Shown here in pieces: positions 17,138 to 24,954 of a stretch of 64,000 nucleotides of DNA. Under the pieces are notes generated by a model that saw only the letters and a program-made list of their open reading frames with translations, was not told the origin of the DNA and ran no database searches. Numbering within the stretch: the first letter of the stretch is position 1; each line of letters opens with the position of its first letter. The stretch spans positions 5,332,001 to 5,396,000 of the forward strand of contig NZ_CP027707.1 in assembly GCF_003850345.1 (NCBI RefSeq), read 5' to 3'. The translations under genes were made by a program, and so were the position numbers. The stretch is from Pseudomonas chlororaphis subsp. piscium. Lineage in GTDB: Bacteria > Pseudomonadota > Gammaproteobacteria > Pseudomonadales > Pseudomonadaceae.

Positions 17138-17532
17138 AGATTCACATTCTGCCGCTGCAGACCCACGGCGATGACCGCGGCTCGCTGATTGCCCTGGAAG
17201 AAGGGAAGAATATCCCCTTCCCGGTGAAGCGCGTGTACTACATGTTCAATACCGGTGAAGGGGTTCGCCGCGGCTACCATGCCCACAAGACCCTCAAGCA
17301 GGTCGCAATCGCCGTACGCGGTTCGTGCCGTTTTCTGCTGGATGACGGCCGGGAAAAGATCGACATCACCCTGGACAACCCTTGCCAGGGCCTGCTGATC
17401 GAATCCTTTATCTGGCGTGAGATGTATGACTTCTCTCCAGACTGTGTGCTGATGGTTCTGGCCGATCAACTCTACGAAGAAGGCGATTACGTTCGAGACT
17501 ATGCCCAGTTCATGGATATGCTCGGACAATGA
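17134..17532 (+). CDS. qdtA: dTDP-4-dehydro-6-deoxyglucose 3,4-ketoisomerase (QdtA/FdtA family)
   Basis: This cupin enzyme moves the keto group of dTDP-4-keto-6-deoxyglucose from C4 to C3. The 132-residue protein has the family signatures [20 protein letters not shown], the catalytic pair H49 and H51 in [10 protein letters not shown], and [13 protein letters not shown]. The gluco (QdtA, Qui3N) versus galacto (FdtA, Fuc3N) outcome depends on a few residues I cannot settle; I favour QdtA because of the QdtF-like formyltransferase nearby. Overlaps both neighbours by ATGA. Confidence 0.82.
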   Translation: MKIHILPLQTHGDDRGSLIALEEGKNIPFPVKRVYYMFNTGEGVRRGYHAHKTLKQVAIAVRGSCRFLLDDGREKIDITLDNPCQGLLIESFIWREMYDFSPDCVLMVLADQLYEEGDYVRDYAQFMDMLGQ

Positions 17533-18650
17533 CTCAGATGATGAATATTCCGTTTCTGGATTTGAAAGGCATCAATCACGAATATGCCGATCAGCTCAAA
17601 GCCGCTTGCAGCCGCGTGATCGACTCCGGCTGGTACCTGATGGGGCGCGAGCTTGAGCGATTCGAGGCCGCCTTCGCCGAGTACTGCGGCAGCCAGCATG
17701 CCATCGGCGTCGCCAATGGCCTGGATGCCCTGACCCTGATCCTGCGTGCCTGGAAAGAGCAAGGCAAGCTTCAGGCCGGCGATGAAGTGATAGTGCAGAG
17801 CAACACCTTTATCGCCACCATCTCGGCCATTCTGGAAAACGATCTGGCGCCGATCCTGGTGGATGTGGACCCTGCGACCCACAACCTGGAAATCGAGGCC
17901 GTCAAACGGGCCATCTCGGAAAAAACCCGAGTGATACTGCCGGTGCATCTTTATGGGCAACTGTCGCCGATGCCGCAGATCATGGCCTTGGCCCACAAGC
18001 ATGGCCTGCTGGTACTCGAAGATGCCGCCCAGGCCCATGGCGCCGAGCTGGCCGGGCGCAAGGCCGGCAACTGGGGCGATGCCGCGGCGTTCAGCTTCTA
18101 CCCCGGGAAGAACCTCGGTGCCCTGGGCGACGGCGGAGCCATCACCACCAACGACGCCGAGCTGGTAACCCTGGTCCGGGCGCTGGGCAACTACGGCTCG
18201 CGCATCAAGTACCAGCACGATTATCAGGGGGTGAACAGCCGCCTCGATGAAATCCAGGCCGCGATGCTGGGGGTGAAACTGGCGCACCTGGACAGTGATA
18301 CTGCCCGTCGACGCAGCGTCGCCCGCTACTACAGCGAACACATCCGGCACCCGGGTATCACCCTGCCCTCGGTCACAACAGCGAGCGCCCATGTCTGGCA
18401 CCTGTATGTCATTAGCTGCCCATGGCGCGATCAACTGAAGGCGCATCTGGCCGAGCGTGGCATCCAATGCCTGGTTCACTATCCACTGGCGATCACCGAG
18501 CAGCGGGCCTACAGCGACCTGGCCAAGACCTCCAAGGCATCTCGGGCACCGCTGCATGACTCGATCCTGTCATTGCCGATCTACCCGACATTGGGCGAGG
18601 AACAACAGCAATACATTGTCACTGCTATCAACCAGTTCACAGCCCACTGA
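17529..18650 (+). CDS. qdtB: dTDP-3-amino-3,6-dideoxyhexose transaminase (QdtB/FdtB, DegT family)
   Basis: PLP-dependent sugar aminotransferase that uses glutamate to aminate C3 of the ketosugar made by QdtA. The 373-residue protein has the DegT pattern: [13 protein letters not shown] at the start, [21 protein letters not shown], the PLP lysine in [18 protein letters not shown] near residue 195, and the [12 protein letters not shown] segment. Start ATG overlaps the qdtA stop, giving a coupled GT61-qdtA-qdtB unit. Convergent with qdtF, 19 bases apart. Confidence 0.85.
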   Translation: MTQMMNIPFLDLKGINHEYADQLKAACSRVIDSGWYLMGRELERFEAAFAEYCGSQHAIGVANGLDALTLILRAWKEQGKLQAGDEVIVQSNTFIATISAILENDLAPILVDVDPATHNLEIEAVKRAISEKTRVILPVHLYGQLSPMPQIMALAHKHGLLVLEDAAQAHGAELAGRKAGNWGDAAAFSFYPGKNLGALGDGGAITTNDAELVTLVRALGNYGSRIKYQHDYQGVNSRLDEIQAAMLGVKLAHLDSDTARRRSVARYYSEHIRHPGITLPSVTTASAHVWHLYVISCPWRDQLKAHLAERGIQCLVHYPLAITEQRAYSDLAKTSKASRAPLHDSILSLPIYPTLGEEQQQYIVTAINQFTAH

Positions 18651-18669
18651 TGCGCCTGTTGCGGGGTGC

Positions 18670-19848
18670 CTAGAAAGCACCTCGCAACTGAGCGAACTGC
18701 TCATCGCTCACATAGTCGGCGAGCGCCCGACCGGAATAGTCGGCAGCCTCAAGCCTCGCGCCCTTGCGCAGCAACAACGGAAAGGTTCTACGGCAACGCC
18801 CGGCCAGGAAAGCATCCTTGGCATACATCAAGGGTGTCGTGCCCTTATTGTTGGTCCGCTCCGGGTCGGCACCTTGCTGCAACAGCCAGTCAACCACCTC
18901 ATAGGCGCCCGCATAACTGGCGACGATCAGCGGCGTCCAGCCTTGCTGGTTGGCATCGTTGTAACCGGCAATATTGGCCTGCAGTGCCACCACCGCCTCC
19001 AAATCGCCCCGTTCACAAGCCTCGAGCATCTCCGGCAATCGATCAAAATTCAGCCGGATGTCGTAATCGATGGTGCAGAGCTCGACATAATCCTCGGTTG
19101 CGTTGATCAGGGTCCCGGCCTTGAATTGTGAACGCCCAGGCAGAATCGTCGCCGAGACCACCGGTTTTCCGTCCCAGTGCAAGAACTGATATTCACGAAA
19201 GGCGAACGCCCTGATCTTGTTGCGTAGCGCCCAGGCCGTCGACAGAGGATCGATTTTCAACGCCCCATAGTCGATGGCGTCCTTTGAGAAGTAGCTGGAC
19301 CCCACCGCACTCTGCGGCTGCGCCCTGACGTCACCATCGACCAACCTGGCAAACCACTGCTCCAGCAACTGGCCGGCATGCTGGTTAAAGGCGAAATAGA
19401 GATCGCGACAGGTCCACCAGGACGGGATCGAGAACACCTGTTGCGCGACGATGTCCCCGGTGTCGATACCCCGGTCGATGAAATGCAAGGTCACACCCGC
19501 CTCGGCCCTGGACTCCAGCAACGGCCAGACCGAGGTAAACATGCCCTTGTATTCCGGCAGCTTCGAGAAATGAATGTTGAACACGCGGCTGATGGAGAAG
19601 CGCTCAGGCACGACGATCCGGTCGAACTCCAGGGAAATGAACGCGACAGACGCTACTTCGTAAGCCGTCTCCAGGCTGATCTCACGCACGCCATACTTTT
19701 GCGCGGCCGCCCGCAACGAACGCTGCCAACCATCGACACCCGTATCGTTACGGTTGCAGACCACGGCAATTTCGTTAGGCGAAAACTGTCGCAGAGCCCG
19801 TTCCAGGCCAAACACCGAAATATTGTTTTTTCCAGCAATGACAATCAT
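18670..19848 (-). CDS. qdtF: dTDP-Qui3N N-formyltransferase with ankyrin tail (QdtF-like)
   Basis: Uses N10-formyl-tetrahydrofolate to formylate the 3-amino group of the sugar nucleotide. The 392-residue protein has the formyltransferase core with N91 and H93 in FNIHFSKLPEYKG and D129 in GIDTGDIV, then about 80 C-terminal residues of ankyrin repeats (GWTPLIVASYAGAYEVVDWL and GTTPLMYAKDAFLAG). An ankyrin-tailed N-formyltransferase is the described architecture of QdtF from Providencia alcalifaciens. The ATG at 19848 (MIVIAGKNN) is preferred to one 12 codons upstream because it begins at the first core strand. It is on the opposite strand to qdtA/qdtB and close to a tRNA-Arg. Confidence 0.82.
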   Translation of the reverse strand: MIVIAGKNNISVFGLERALRQFSPNEIAVVCNRNDTGVDGWQRSLRAAAQKYGVREISLETAYEVASVAFISLEFDRIVVPERFSISRVFNIHFSKLPEYKGMFTSVWPLLESRAEAGVTLHFIDRGIDTGDIVAQQVFSIPSWWTCRDLYFAFNQHAGQLLEQWFARLVDGDVRAQPQSAVGSSYFSKDAIDYGALKIDPLSTAWALRNKIRAFAFREYQFLHWDGKPVVSATILPGRSQFKAGTLINATEDYVELCTIDYDIRLNFDRLPEMLEACERGDLEAVVALQANIAGYNDANQQGWTPLIVASYAGAYEVVDWLLQQGADPERTNNKGTTPLMYAKDAFLAGRCRRTFPLLLRKGARLEAADYSGRALADYVSDEQFAQLRGAF

Positions 19849-19945
19849 GGGTGACTCCACAGCATCGAGAACTGCGTCAACCAAACGTAGCCGTACTGCG
19901 AAATAAGGACGAAAACCACGTTTGGACTGAAAGCCCGGAAGTAGA

Positions 19946-20022
19946 TGGTGTCCCAGGGCAGGTTCGAACTGCCAACCTTCCCCTTAGGAGGGGGATGCTC
20001 TATCCAATTGAGCTACTGGGAC
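19946..20022 (-). tRNA. tRNA-Arg (anticodon CCU)
   Basis: Complete cloverleaf on the minus strand: acceptor GTCCCAG pairs with CTGGGAC, anticodon loop CTCCTAA gives CCU, T arm GGCAG-TTCGAAC-CTGCC, discriminator A and an encoded CCA. Its 3' end faces the sugar cassette, the usual orientation for island insertion. Confidence 0.93.
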
Positions 20023-20269
20023 AAATTGACTGCCGCGTGTGCTGCCGCGGCGCAAAGGACGGCGTGCATGTTAACGGCCAGCCCTGATTTTGTCATGTTG
20101 TGAGTAGGGCTTTTTAACCGGTGGCCACCTCTGGTCATCAGGCAACTTGCCAGAGTCGCCGTGCAAATTGCATCACTGCAAAAAGCCATCATTGCAGAAT
20201 GCAATCCTCCGCCTTCTAAAGCCCCTATCAAATCATTGTTTTTAAAGGGTTTATTAGAGGTTAGACTCT

Positions 20270-20285
20270 TGGCATGAGCGCTGCT
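20270..20285 (+). promoter_or_regulatory. Sigma-54-like promoter before small membrane-protein genes
   Basis: TGGCATGAGCGCTGCT has GG and GC exactly ten bases apart, with two deviations from TGGCAC-N5-TTGCW. It ends 34 bases before the first small gene. The stretch 20023-20269 is AT-richer and holds nothing else I recognise. Confidence 0.5.
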
Positions 20286-20319
20286 TCATCTCTATGAAAG
20301 AACAATGGAGATCAAGCCC

Positions 20320-20562
20320 ATGAACAGCGCCCTTCTTCTATCGAATGCCATTGCCATCGCCGTACTGGTGGTCTTCCACTTTCAGCCTGATGGCAGCGCT
20401 GATCAGAGCACCCAGTACAGGACCCACTACGCGCAACACCAGGCCCCGCAATTGGCTGTGATGAGCAGCGCATTGGAGAATCCTGGCTTGGCGCGGGTCG
20501 CCGATGACCCGGAAGCCGTTGTTCTACCTGCCAATCCAAGACCCGAAAGCTGGGTATTTTGA
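20320..20562 (+). CDS. Small secreted or single-pass membrane protein, unknown
   Basis: An 80-residue product begins MNSALLLSNAIAIAVLVVFH, one hydrophobic helix with no clear signal-peptidase site, followed by a Gln/His/Ser-rich polar tail. The ATG at 20320 has GGAG nine bases upstream; another ATG five codons earlier is possible. A sigma-54-like promoter sits just upstream and a second small gene follows after 25 bases. I do not recognise the family. Confidence 0.55.
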   Translation: MNSALLLSNAIAIAVLVVFHFQPDGSADQSTQYRTHYAQHQAPQLAVMSSALENPGLARVADDPEAVVLPANPRPESWVF

Positions 20563-20587
20563 ATACGACCCTATCAGGAGCCTGTTA

Positions 20588-20767
20588 ATGTCCCGACTTG
20601 CCAAAGGCCTTCTCATCCTGGCAGTACTCAGTGCCACACTGGGTTGCTTCACCACTGAAAATACCCTGGGTGATGCGCCCTTGATTGCTTGTGGTGTTTT
20701 TTCCGGCTTGTTCCTGCTGGCGCTGGCGTTGGGACGCAAAATCAAGTTCGACCCAGTGCTGCGCTGA
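20588..20767 (+). CDS. Small two-helix membrane protein, unknown
   Basis: A 59-residue protein with two hydrophobic helices (about residues 5-22 and 32-49), separated by a short polar loop, ends in a basic tail (GRKIKFDPVLR). The ATG has AGGAG seven bases upstream. A cysteine at residue 20 does not fit a proper lipobox. Its 3' end overlaps phnN on the other strand by 26 bases. Confidence 0.55.
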   Translation: MSRLAKGLLILAVLSATLGCFTTENTLGDAPLIACGVFSGLFLLALALGRKIKFDPVLR

Positions 20768-21326
20768 TCCCCTGATCTCTCAACAGCTTCAGAAAACGCT
20801 CAAGCGTCACGGACAGCTCGCTCGAGTTGTCCAGAAAAAACACGGACTCTCCCAGCACAGGTCCGTCCTCAGCGGAAAAAAGAGCGCTTCTCTTGAGTCT
20901 CGCCTCGATCTGCATCGCACTTTCGCGACCGCGGTTCATCAGTCTTTGCCGCAGCACGTCGATGTCCACCGTCAACAGAATCGCCAAAAGCTCCGGATAA
21001 CGTTGGCGAGCCTGATCCAGGTACACCCTGGAGCCATTGACCAGGACATGACGCCCACTGGTCAGCCATTCGTCGATCTGCACGGGAATTCCGTAGGCTA
21101 GGCCATTAGCCCGCCAGCACAAAGCAAAGGCGCCCTGCCGCTCCAGGCGCTCGAACTCATCAGCACTTACCCCATGGGCCTCTTCCCCCACGGATTCCGC
21201 GGAACGGGTGATCACCCGCCGCACCACATCACAACCGAGTTGTGCCAGAGGCCGGCGCGCAGCCTCTATCAGGCTGTCCTTGCCCGACCCGGATGGCCCT
21301 ATCAAATAAATCAGTCTGCCTGACAT
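20742..21326 (-). CDS. phnN: Ribose 1,5-bisphosphate phosphokinase PhnN
   Basis: PhnN phosphorylates ribose 1,5-bisphosphate to PRPP, the last step of phosphonate breakdown through C-P lyase. The 194-residue kinase has a Walker A GPSGSGKDS at residues 10-18, RRVITRSAE in the guanylate-kinase-like substrate region, and a late LMNRGRES arginine segment. It stands alone here, with no phn lyase genes in the window. In P. aeruginosa the phn operon lies beside amrZ, as phnN does here, so this may be what remains of that operon. Confidence 0.85.
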   Translation of the reverse strand: MSGRLIYLIGPSGSGKDSLIEAARRPLAQLGCDVVRRVITRSAESVGEEAHGVSADEFERLERQGAFALCWRANGLAYGIPVQIDEWLTSGRHVLVNGSRVYLDQARQRYPELLAILLTVDIDVLRQRLMNRGRESAMQIEARLKRSALFSAEDGPVLGESVFFLDNSSELSVTLERFLKLLRDQGISAALGRT

Positions 21327-21361
21327 TCAGAGACTCCATGGTGCTCGCAGCCTAGTAAATC

Positions 21362-21372
21362 GGCAATTTGCC
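21362..21372. promoter_or_regulatory. Possible AmrZ operator (palindrome)
   Basis: GGCAATTTGCC is a perfect 5-1-5 palindrome in the phnN-amrZ intergenic region. It resembles the GGC-rich AmrZ motif I remember from P. aeruginosa and P. fluorescens studies, and AmrZ represses itself. It lies 335 bases from the amrZ ATG, so it could instead act on phnN. The rest of 21327-21706 shows no gene I would support. Confidence 0.3.
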
Positions 21373-21706
21373 ACTATTCTGTATAGAGTAGGGAACGATG
21401 ATCGGATCCGCATAGATGCCCACCTGGCGACACTCAAACGCCGCCTATCAGGCAACAGGACGCTGGCAGATAGGCGGACCAGGCAATCTTTTCAAACCAG
21501 TCCGCATTTCTGATAATTGGTGCTGGCATAACGCCTTTACCCAGTTCAATATTTGTCACAGAATTGACGCCAAGGATATGGCTATTTTGAGGCATGATGC
21601 GGGCCTCTTAACAATTCAGGTTGAACATTTGGCAGCAACGCTTGTCCTAACTGACATCCCGCGGCCAATTCCGAGAACCGCTCCCCTGAACTAACCGGTT
21701 AAATAT

Positions 21707-22033
21707 ATGCGCCCATTGAAACAGGCAATTTATTCCAGCCGTACGGCTGACAAGTTCGTCGTACGTCTACCCGACGGGATGCGTGAACGCATTGCCGAGG
21801 TGGCTCGCAATCATCACCGCAGCATGAACTCCGAAATCATCGCGCGCCTGGAACAGAGTCTTATTCAGGAAGGCGCCTTGGGTGAAGAGTTGAGCATGCG
21901 CCTGGACAGCCCAGAGCTCTCCTTGCATGAACGCGAACTGCTTCAACGTTTCCGTCAACTTTCCCACCGCCAGCAGAACGCTCTCGTTTCGCTGATCGCC
22001 CATGACGCCGAAATGGCCGCAGACGCTTCCTGA
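21707..22033 (+). CDS. amrZ: Ribbon-helix-helix regulator AmrZ (AlgZ)
   Basis: AmrZ is a global regulator of alginate, motility and c-di-GMP genes in Pseudomonas. The 108-residue protein matches the known sequence closely: [25 protein letters not shown] as the DNA-binding beta strand, the helices around [17 protein letters not shown], and the C-terminal tetramerisation part [18 protein letters not shown]. In P. fluorescens AmrZ represses fleQ and flagella, which links it to the motility genes at the left of the window. I saw no convincing AlgT promoter. A terminator follows. Confidence 0.95.
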   Translation: MRPLKQAIYSSRTADKFVVRLPDGMRERIAEVARNHHRSMNSEIIARLEQSLIQEGALGEELSMRLDSPELSLHERELLQRFRQLSHRQQNALVSLIAHDAEMAADAS

Positions 22034-22051
22034 TTCGACCTCGAAAGCTAG

Positions 22052-22078
22052 AGCCAGCCTTGTGCTGGCTTTTTTTTA
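22052..22078 (+). terminator. Terminator after amrZ
   Basis: AGCCAGC pairs with GCTGGCT around a CTTGT loop and is followed by eight T. Confidence 0.9.
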
Positions 22079-22134
22079 CCCGAAATTTGCTGCTCGAGCG
22101 CTACAAAAGCGCTAAGCCTGGATCGCAAGGGAAT

Positions 22135-22170
22135 GGAGAAAACGATACAGCCCCATTAGAGGGGCTGTAT
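22135..22170 (-). terminator. Terminator after mgtE
   Basis: ACAGCCCC pairs with GGGGCTGT around a five-base loop; on the minus strand a TCGTTTT tract follows. It lies seven bases past the mgtE stop. Confidence 0.75.
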
Positions 22171-22176
22171 GCAGGA

Positions 22177-23619
22177 TCAAAGCAGGAAGATGGTGGCTAA
22201 CCCAAGGAAGATAAAGAAGCCGCCACTGTCGGTCATCGCCGTGATCATGACGCTGGCCCCCATTGCCGGGTCGCGCCCCAGGCGCGCCAGCGTCATCGGA
22301 ATCAGAACCCCCATCAGCGCCGCCAGCAACAGGTTGAGCGTCATGGCCGCCGTCATCACCACACCCAACGACCAGCTGCCGTAGAGCAGGTAGGCCACCA
22401 CACCAATCACTCCTCCCCAGACCAGGCCATTGATCAAGGCCACCGCCAACTCCTTGCGCATCAGGCGCGAAGTATTACCGGTGCTGACCTGGTCCAGCGC
22501 CATGGCGCGAACGATCATGGTGATGGTCTGGTTACCCGAGTTACCGCCGATACCCGCCACGATCGGCATCAGGGCCGCCAGGGCCACCAGCTTTTCGATA
22601 GAACCTTCAAACAGGCCGATCACTCGCGAAGCGACAAATGCGGTGATCAGGTTGATTGCCAGCCAGGCCCAGCGGTTACGCAGGGAACGCCAGACCGAGG
22701 CAAAAATGTCTTCCTCTTCACGCAGACCGGCCATGTTGAGGACTTCGGTCTCGCTCTCCTCACGAATCAGGTCGACCATTTCGTCGATGGTCAGACGGCC
22801 GATCAATTTGCCGTTCTTGTCGACCACCGGCGCCGAAATCAAGTCGTAACGCTCGAACGCCTGCGCAGCGTCGTAGGCATCTTCGTCCGGATGGAAACTT
22901 ACCGGATCGCTGGCCATGACTTCCGAAACCTGTTTCTCCGGATCATTCACCAGCAACCGCTTGATGGGCAGCACACCCTTGAGCACGCCGTCATAGTCGA
23001 CGACGAACAGCTTGTCGGTATGGCCTGGCAGCTCTTTGAGGCGACGCAGATAACGCAGAACCACTTCAAGGCTGACATCCTCACGGATGGTCACCATCTC
23101 GAAGTCCATCAACGCACCGACCTGCTCCTCGTCATACGACAAGGCGGAGCGAACGCGCTCACGCTGCTGGCCGTCCAACGCTTCCATCAGCTCATGGACA
23201 ACGTCTCGCGGCAGCTCGGGAGCCAGGTCAGCAAGTTCGTCGGCGTCCATCTCCTTGGCGGCCGCCAGGAGCTCATGATCGTCCATGTCGGCGATCAGGG
23301 TTTCACGTACGGAATCGGATACTTCGAGCAGGATGTCGCCGTCGCGCTCGGCCTTGACCAACTGCCAGACAGTCAGACGCTCGTCGAGCGGCAAGGCTTC
23401 AAGGATGTAGGCAACGTCGGCAGAGTGCAGATCGTCGAGTTTGCGTTGCAGCTCGACGAGGTTTTGCCGGTGGACCAGGTTCTCGACCCGATCCTGATGA
23501 TGACCTTCCTGACGATGGGTCAGGTCTTCGACCACCCGCTGGCGCTGCAGCAGCTCAACGACTTGAGCGAGGCGATCCTGCAGGCTGTCTTGTGTTTTCT
23601 TTACTTCTACTTCGGTCAT
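22177..23619 (-). CDS. mgtE: Magnesium transporter MgtE
   Basis: MgtE is a dimeric Mg2+ channel of the inner membrane gated by cytoplasmic Mg2+. The 480-residue protein has an acidic N-domain of helical repeats (residues 40-165, rich in D and E), two CBS domains (about 170-300), the plug helix and five membrane helices (about 315-480) with the selectivity region PIVAGIGGNSGNQT. The ATG at 23619 (MTEVEVKKTQ) has GGAG seven bases upstream and is preferred over an earlier ATG. I see no Mg2+ riboswitch in its 5' region. Confidence 0.95.
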   Translation of the reverse strand: MTEVEVKKTQDSLQDRLAQVVELLQRQRVVEDLTHRQEGHHQDRVENLVHRQNLVELQRKLDDLHSADVAYILEALPLDERLTVWQLVKAERDGDILLEVSDSVRETLIADMDDHELLAAAKEMDADELADLAPELPRDVVHELMEALDGQQRERVRSALSYDEEQVGALMDFEMVTIREDVSLEVVLRYLRRLKELPGHTDKLFVVDYDGVLKGVLPIKRLLVNDPEKQVSEVMASDPVSFHPDEDAYDAAQAFERYDLISAPVVDKNGKLIGRLTIDEMVDLIREESETEVLNMAGLREEEDIFASVWRSLRNRWAWLAINLITAFVASRVIGLFEGSIEKLVALAALMPIVAGIGGNSGNQTITMIVRAMALDQVSTGNTSRLMRKELAVALINGLVWGGVIGVVAYLLYGSWSLGVVMTAAMTLNLLLAALMGVLIPMTLARLGRDPAMGASVMITAMTDSGGFFIFLGLATIFLL

Positions 23620-24059
23620 AGGCGAACTCCACTCCCAGCAGAGGAGCACGCCGGAAGGATCAATCAGTCAATTCATGATTGTAAAAACGGGATACTGAGT
23701 AACTACTGGGTAAGTCCATGGAGGTATTCCACAAGCCCCGGCGGGGCTGACGGGCGCAATCATACACCGCTTGACGGCTTTAAACGTTAAAAAATCATGG
23801 CAAGAACAAGCGCTTGCGGCGCAAAGCTGAAGAAGCGCTGAATCTATAAAGCTGCGACGCACCATCCGAAAAAGAAAACACACCCCAGACGAAAAAACTG
23901 CATCCGGGACTCGCCCCTGCTATCAATTCACAATTGCCGGGAGCTTTCGAAAGACCGCATCAAAAAAGACAGGTACACGCTGAATACGACGCCAGGATGA
24001 TCGCGACGTTCAAAGAGAGGAATCAATAAAGAAGGGAGAAAACCCAAATGACAGAAAGC
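23620..24059. other. Intergenic stretch upstream of mgtE
   Basis: No gene, tRNA or clear riboswitch is visible here. It contains AT-richer sequence and several short inverted segments, none convincing. It must hold the mgtE promoter on the minus strand. Confidence 0.6.
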
Positions 24060-24087
24060 AAAAAGCCCGCAATGAATGCGGGCTTCT
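24060..24087 (-). terminator. Terminator after the tRNA cluster
   Basis: AGCCCGCA pairs with TGCGGGCT around ATGAA; on the minus strand a T-run follows. It sits just 3' of the last tRNA-Arg, probably ending a Ser-Arg-Arg tRNA transcript. Confidence 0.85.
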
Positions 24088-24094
24088 TGGTATA

Positions 24095-24171
24095 TGGTGC
24101 ACTCGACAGGATTCGAACCTGTGACCGCTCGGTTCGTAGCCGAGTACTCTATCCAGCTGAGCTACGAGTGC
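24095..24171 (-). tRNA. tRNA-Arg (anticodon ACG), copy 1
   Basis: Acceptor GCACTCG pairs with CGAGTGC, anticodon loop CTACGAA gives ACG, T arm and encoded CCA are complete. The sequence is identical to copy 2 at 24244. Confidence 0.95.
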
Positions 24172-24243
24172 AATTTGTGTTTTTAGACCAGACCACAACT
24201 GGTTGAAGCCAAGTTATCCGCATTACTGCAAACAACTCTTAAA

Positions 24244-24320
24244 TGGTGCACTCGACAGGATTCGAACCTGTGACCGCTCGGTTCGTAGCCGAGTACTCTA
24301 TCCAGCTGAGCTACGAGTGC
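24244..24320 (-). tRNA. tRNA-Arg (anticodon ACG), copy 2
   Basis: This is an exact duplicate of the tRNA at 24095, with CCA encoded. The 72-base spacer between the copies is not repeated. Confidence 0.95.
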
Positions 24321-24427
24321 ATTTGTTGCCGCGCATTATAGGCCGTTAAATCTTTTTGTAAAGCACTTTTTCTAGTAATTTCAACAACTTACAGAAGAAG
24401 CCAGATTACAACGAACTAAGTAAATAA

Positions 24428-24518
24428 TGGCGGAGAACGGGGGATTCGAACCCCCGACACCCTTTTGAGGTGTACTCCCTTAGCAGGGGAGCGCCTTCGG
24501 CCACTCGGCCAGCTCTCC
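24428..24518 (-). tRNA. tRNA-Ser (anticodon GCU)
   Basis: A class II tRNA of 91 bases: acceptor GGAGAGC with GTTCTCC, anticodon loop CTGCTAA, a long variable arm (TACACCTCAAAAGGGTGT) and encoded CCA. It lies just downstream of rsmA, the standard Pseudomonas arrangement. Confidence 0.95.
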
Positions 24519-24580
24519 GCAACACGGGGCGTATATTAACCAGCTTTCTCCCCGTTTGCAAACAAAAAAAACGATAAAAA

Positions 24581-24769
24581 TTAATGGCTTGGTTCTTCGT
24601 CCTTCTCTTTCTTTATCCGCAGGTAAATTTCTTCACGGTGCACCGCTACCTCTTTAGGGGCGTTAACACCGATACGCACTTGATTTCCTTTGACGCCAAG
24701 CACGGTCACAGTGATTTCGCCATCACCAATAATCAGGCTTTCTGCGCACCGACGAGTCAGAATCAGCAT
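24581..24769 (-). CDS. rsmA: Carbon storage/translational regulator RsmA (CsrA)
   Basis: RsmA is a dimeric RNA-binding protein that blocks translation at GGA motifs and controls secondary metabolism, biofilm and motility. The 62-residue protein begins [16 protein letters not shown] and has [19 protein letters not shown] with the key Arg in HREEI at the RNA edge. The ATG at 24769 has GAGAAAGG upstream. It precedes the tRNA-Ser/Arg block and follows lysC, as in other pseudomonads. Confidence 0.97.
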   Translation of the reverse strand: MLILTRRCAESLIIGDGEITVTVLGVKGNQVRIGVNAPKEVAVHREEIYLRIKKEKDEEPSH

Positions 24770-24910
24770 ACCTTTCTCCTCACGCATTTCATTTCAGGGA
24801 CAACAGTCTGCAAAAAAAAGGGTATCGACCTACAACCAGGACGGCCGTAGCCCTACACGCCTAAGTATTGACTAGCGCGAGCAAAAGAACAGTTTTCTGT
24901 CACGCCGATC

Positions 24911-24945
24911 AAAAAAACAAAGGGCGCGGTATACCGCGCCCTTCG
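24911..24945 (-). terminator. Terminator after lysC
   Basis: GGGCGCGGTATACCGCGCCC is a perfect 20-base palindrome; on the minus strand it is followed by TTTGTTTTTTT. It lies directly after the lysC stop. Confidence 0.9.
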
Positions 24946-24954
24946 GGCAACGCA

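Noticed and set aside
19946..20022. Search for a duplicated tRNA-Arg 3' end marking an integrated island
   Set aside because: I found no repeat of the tRNA 3' end around the sugar cassette, and no integrase, so an att-site claim is not supported.
21416..21694. A 92-codon frame between phnN and amrZ
   Set aside because: Composition is unlike the genus, it has no ribosome site or recognisable fold, and it lies in the probable control region of amrZ.
24095..24320. Two identical 77-base copies as a mobile repeat
   Set aside because: They are simply duplicated tRNA-Arg(ACG) genes, a normal arrangement after rsmA in Pseudomonas.
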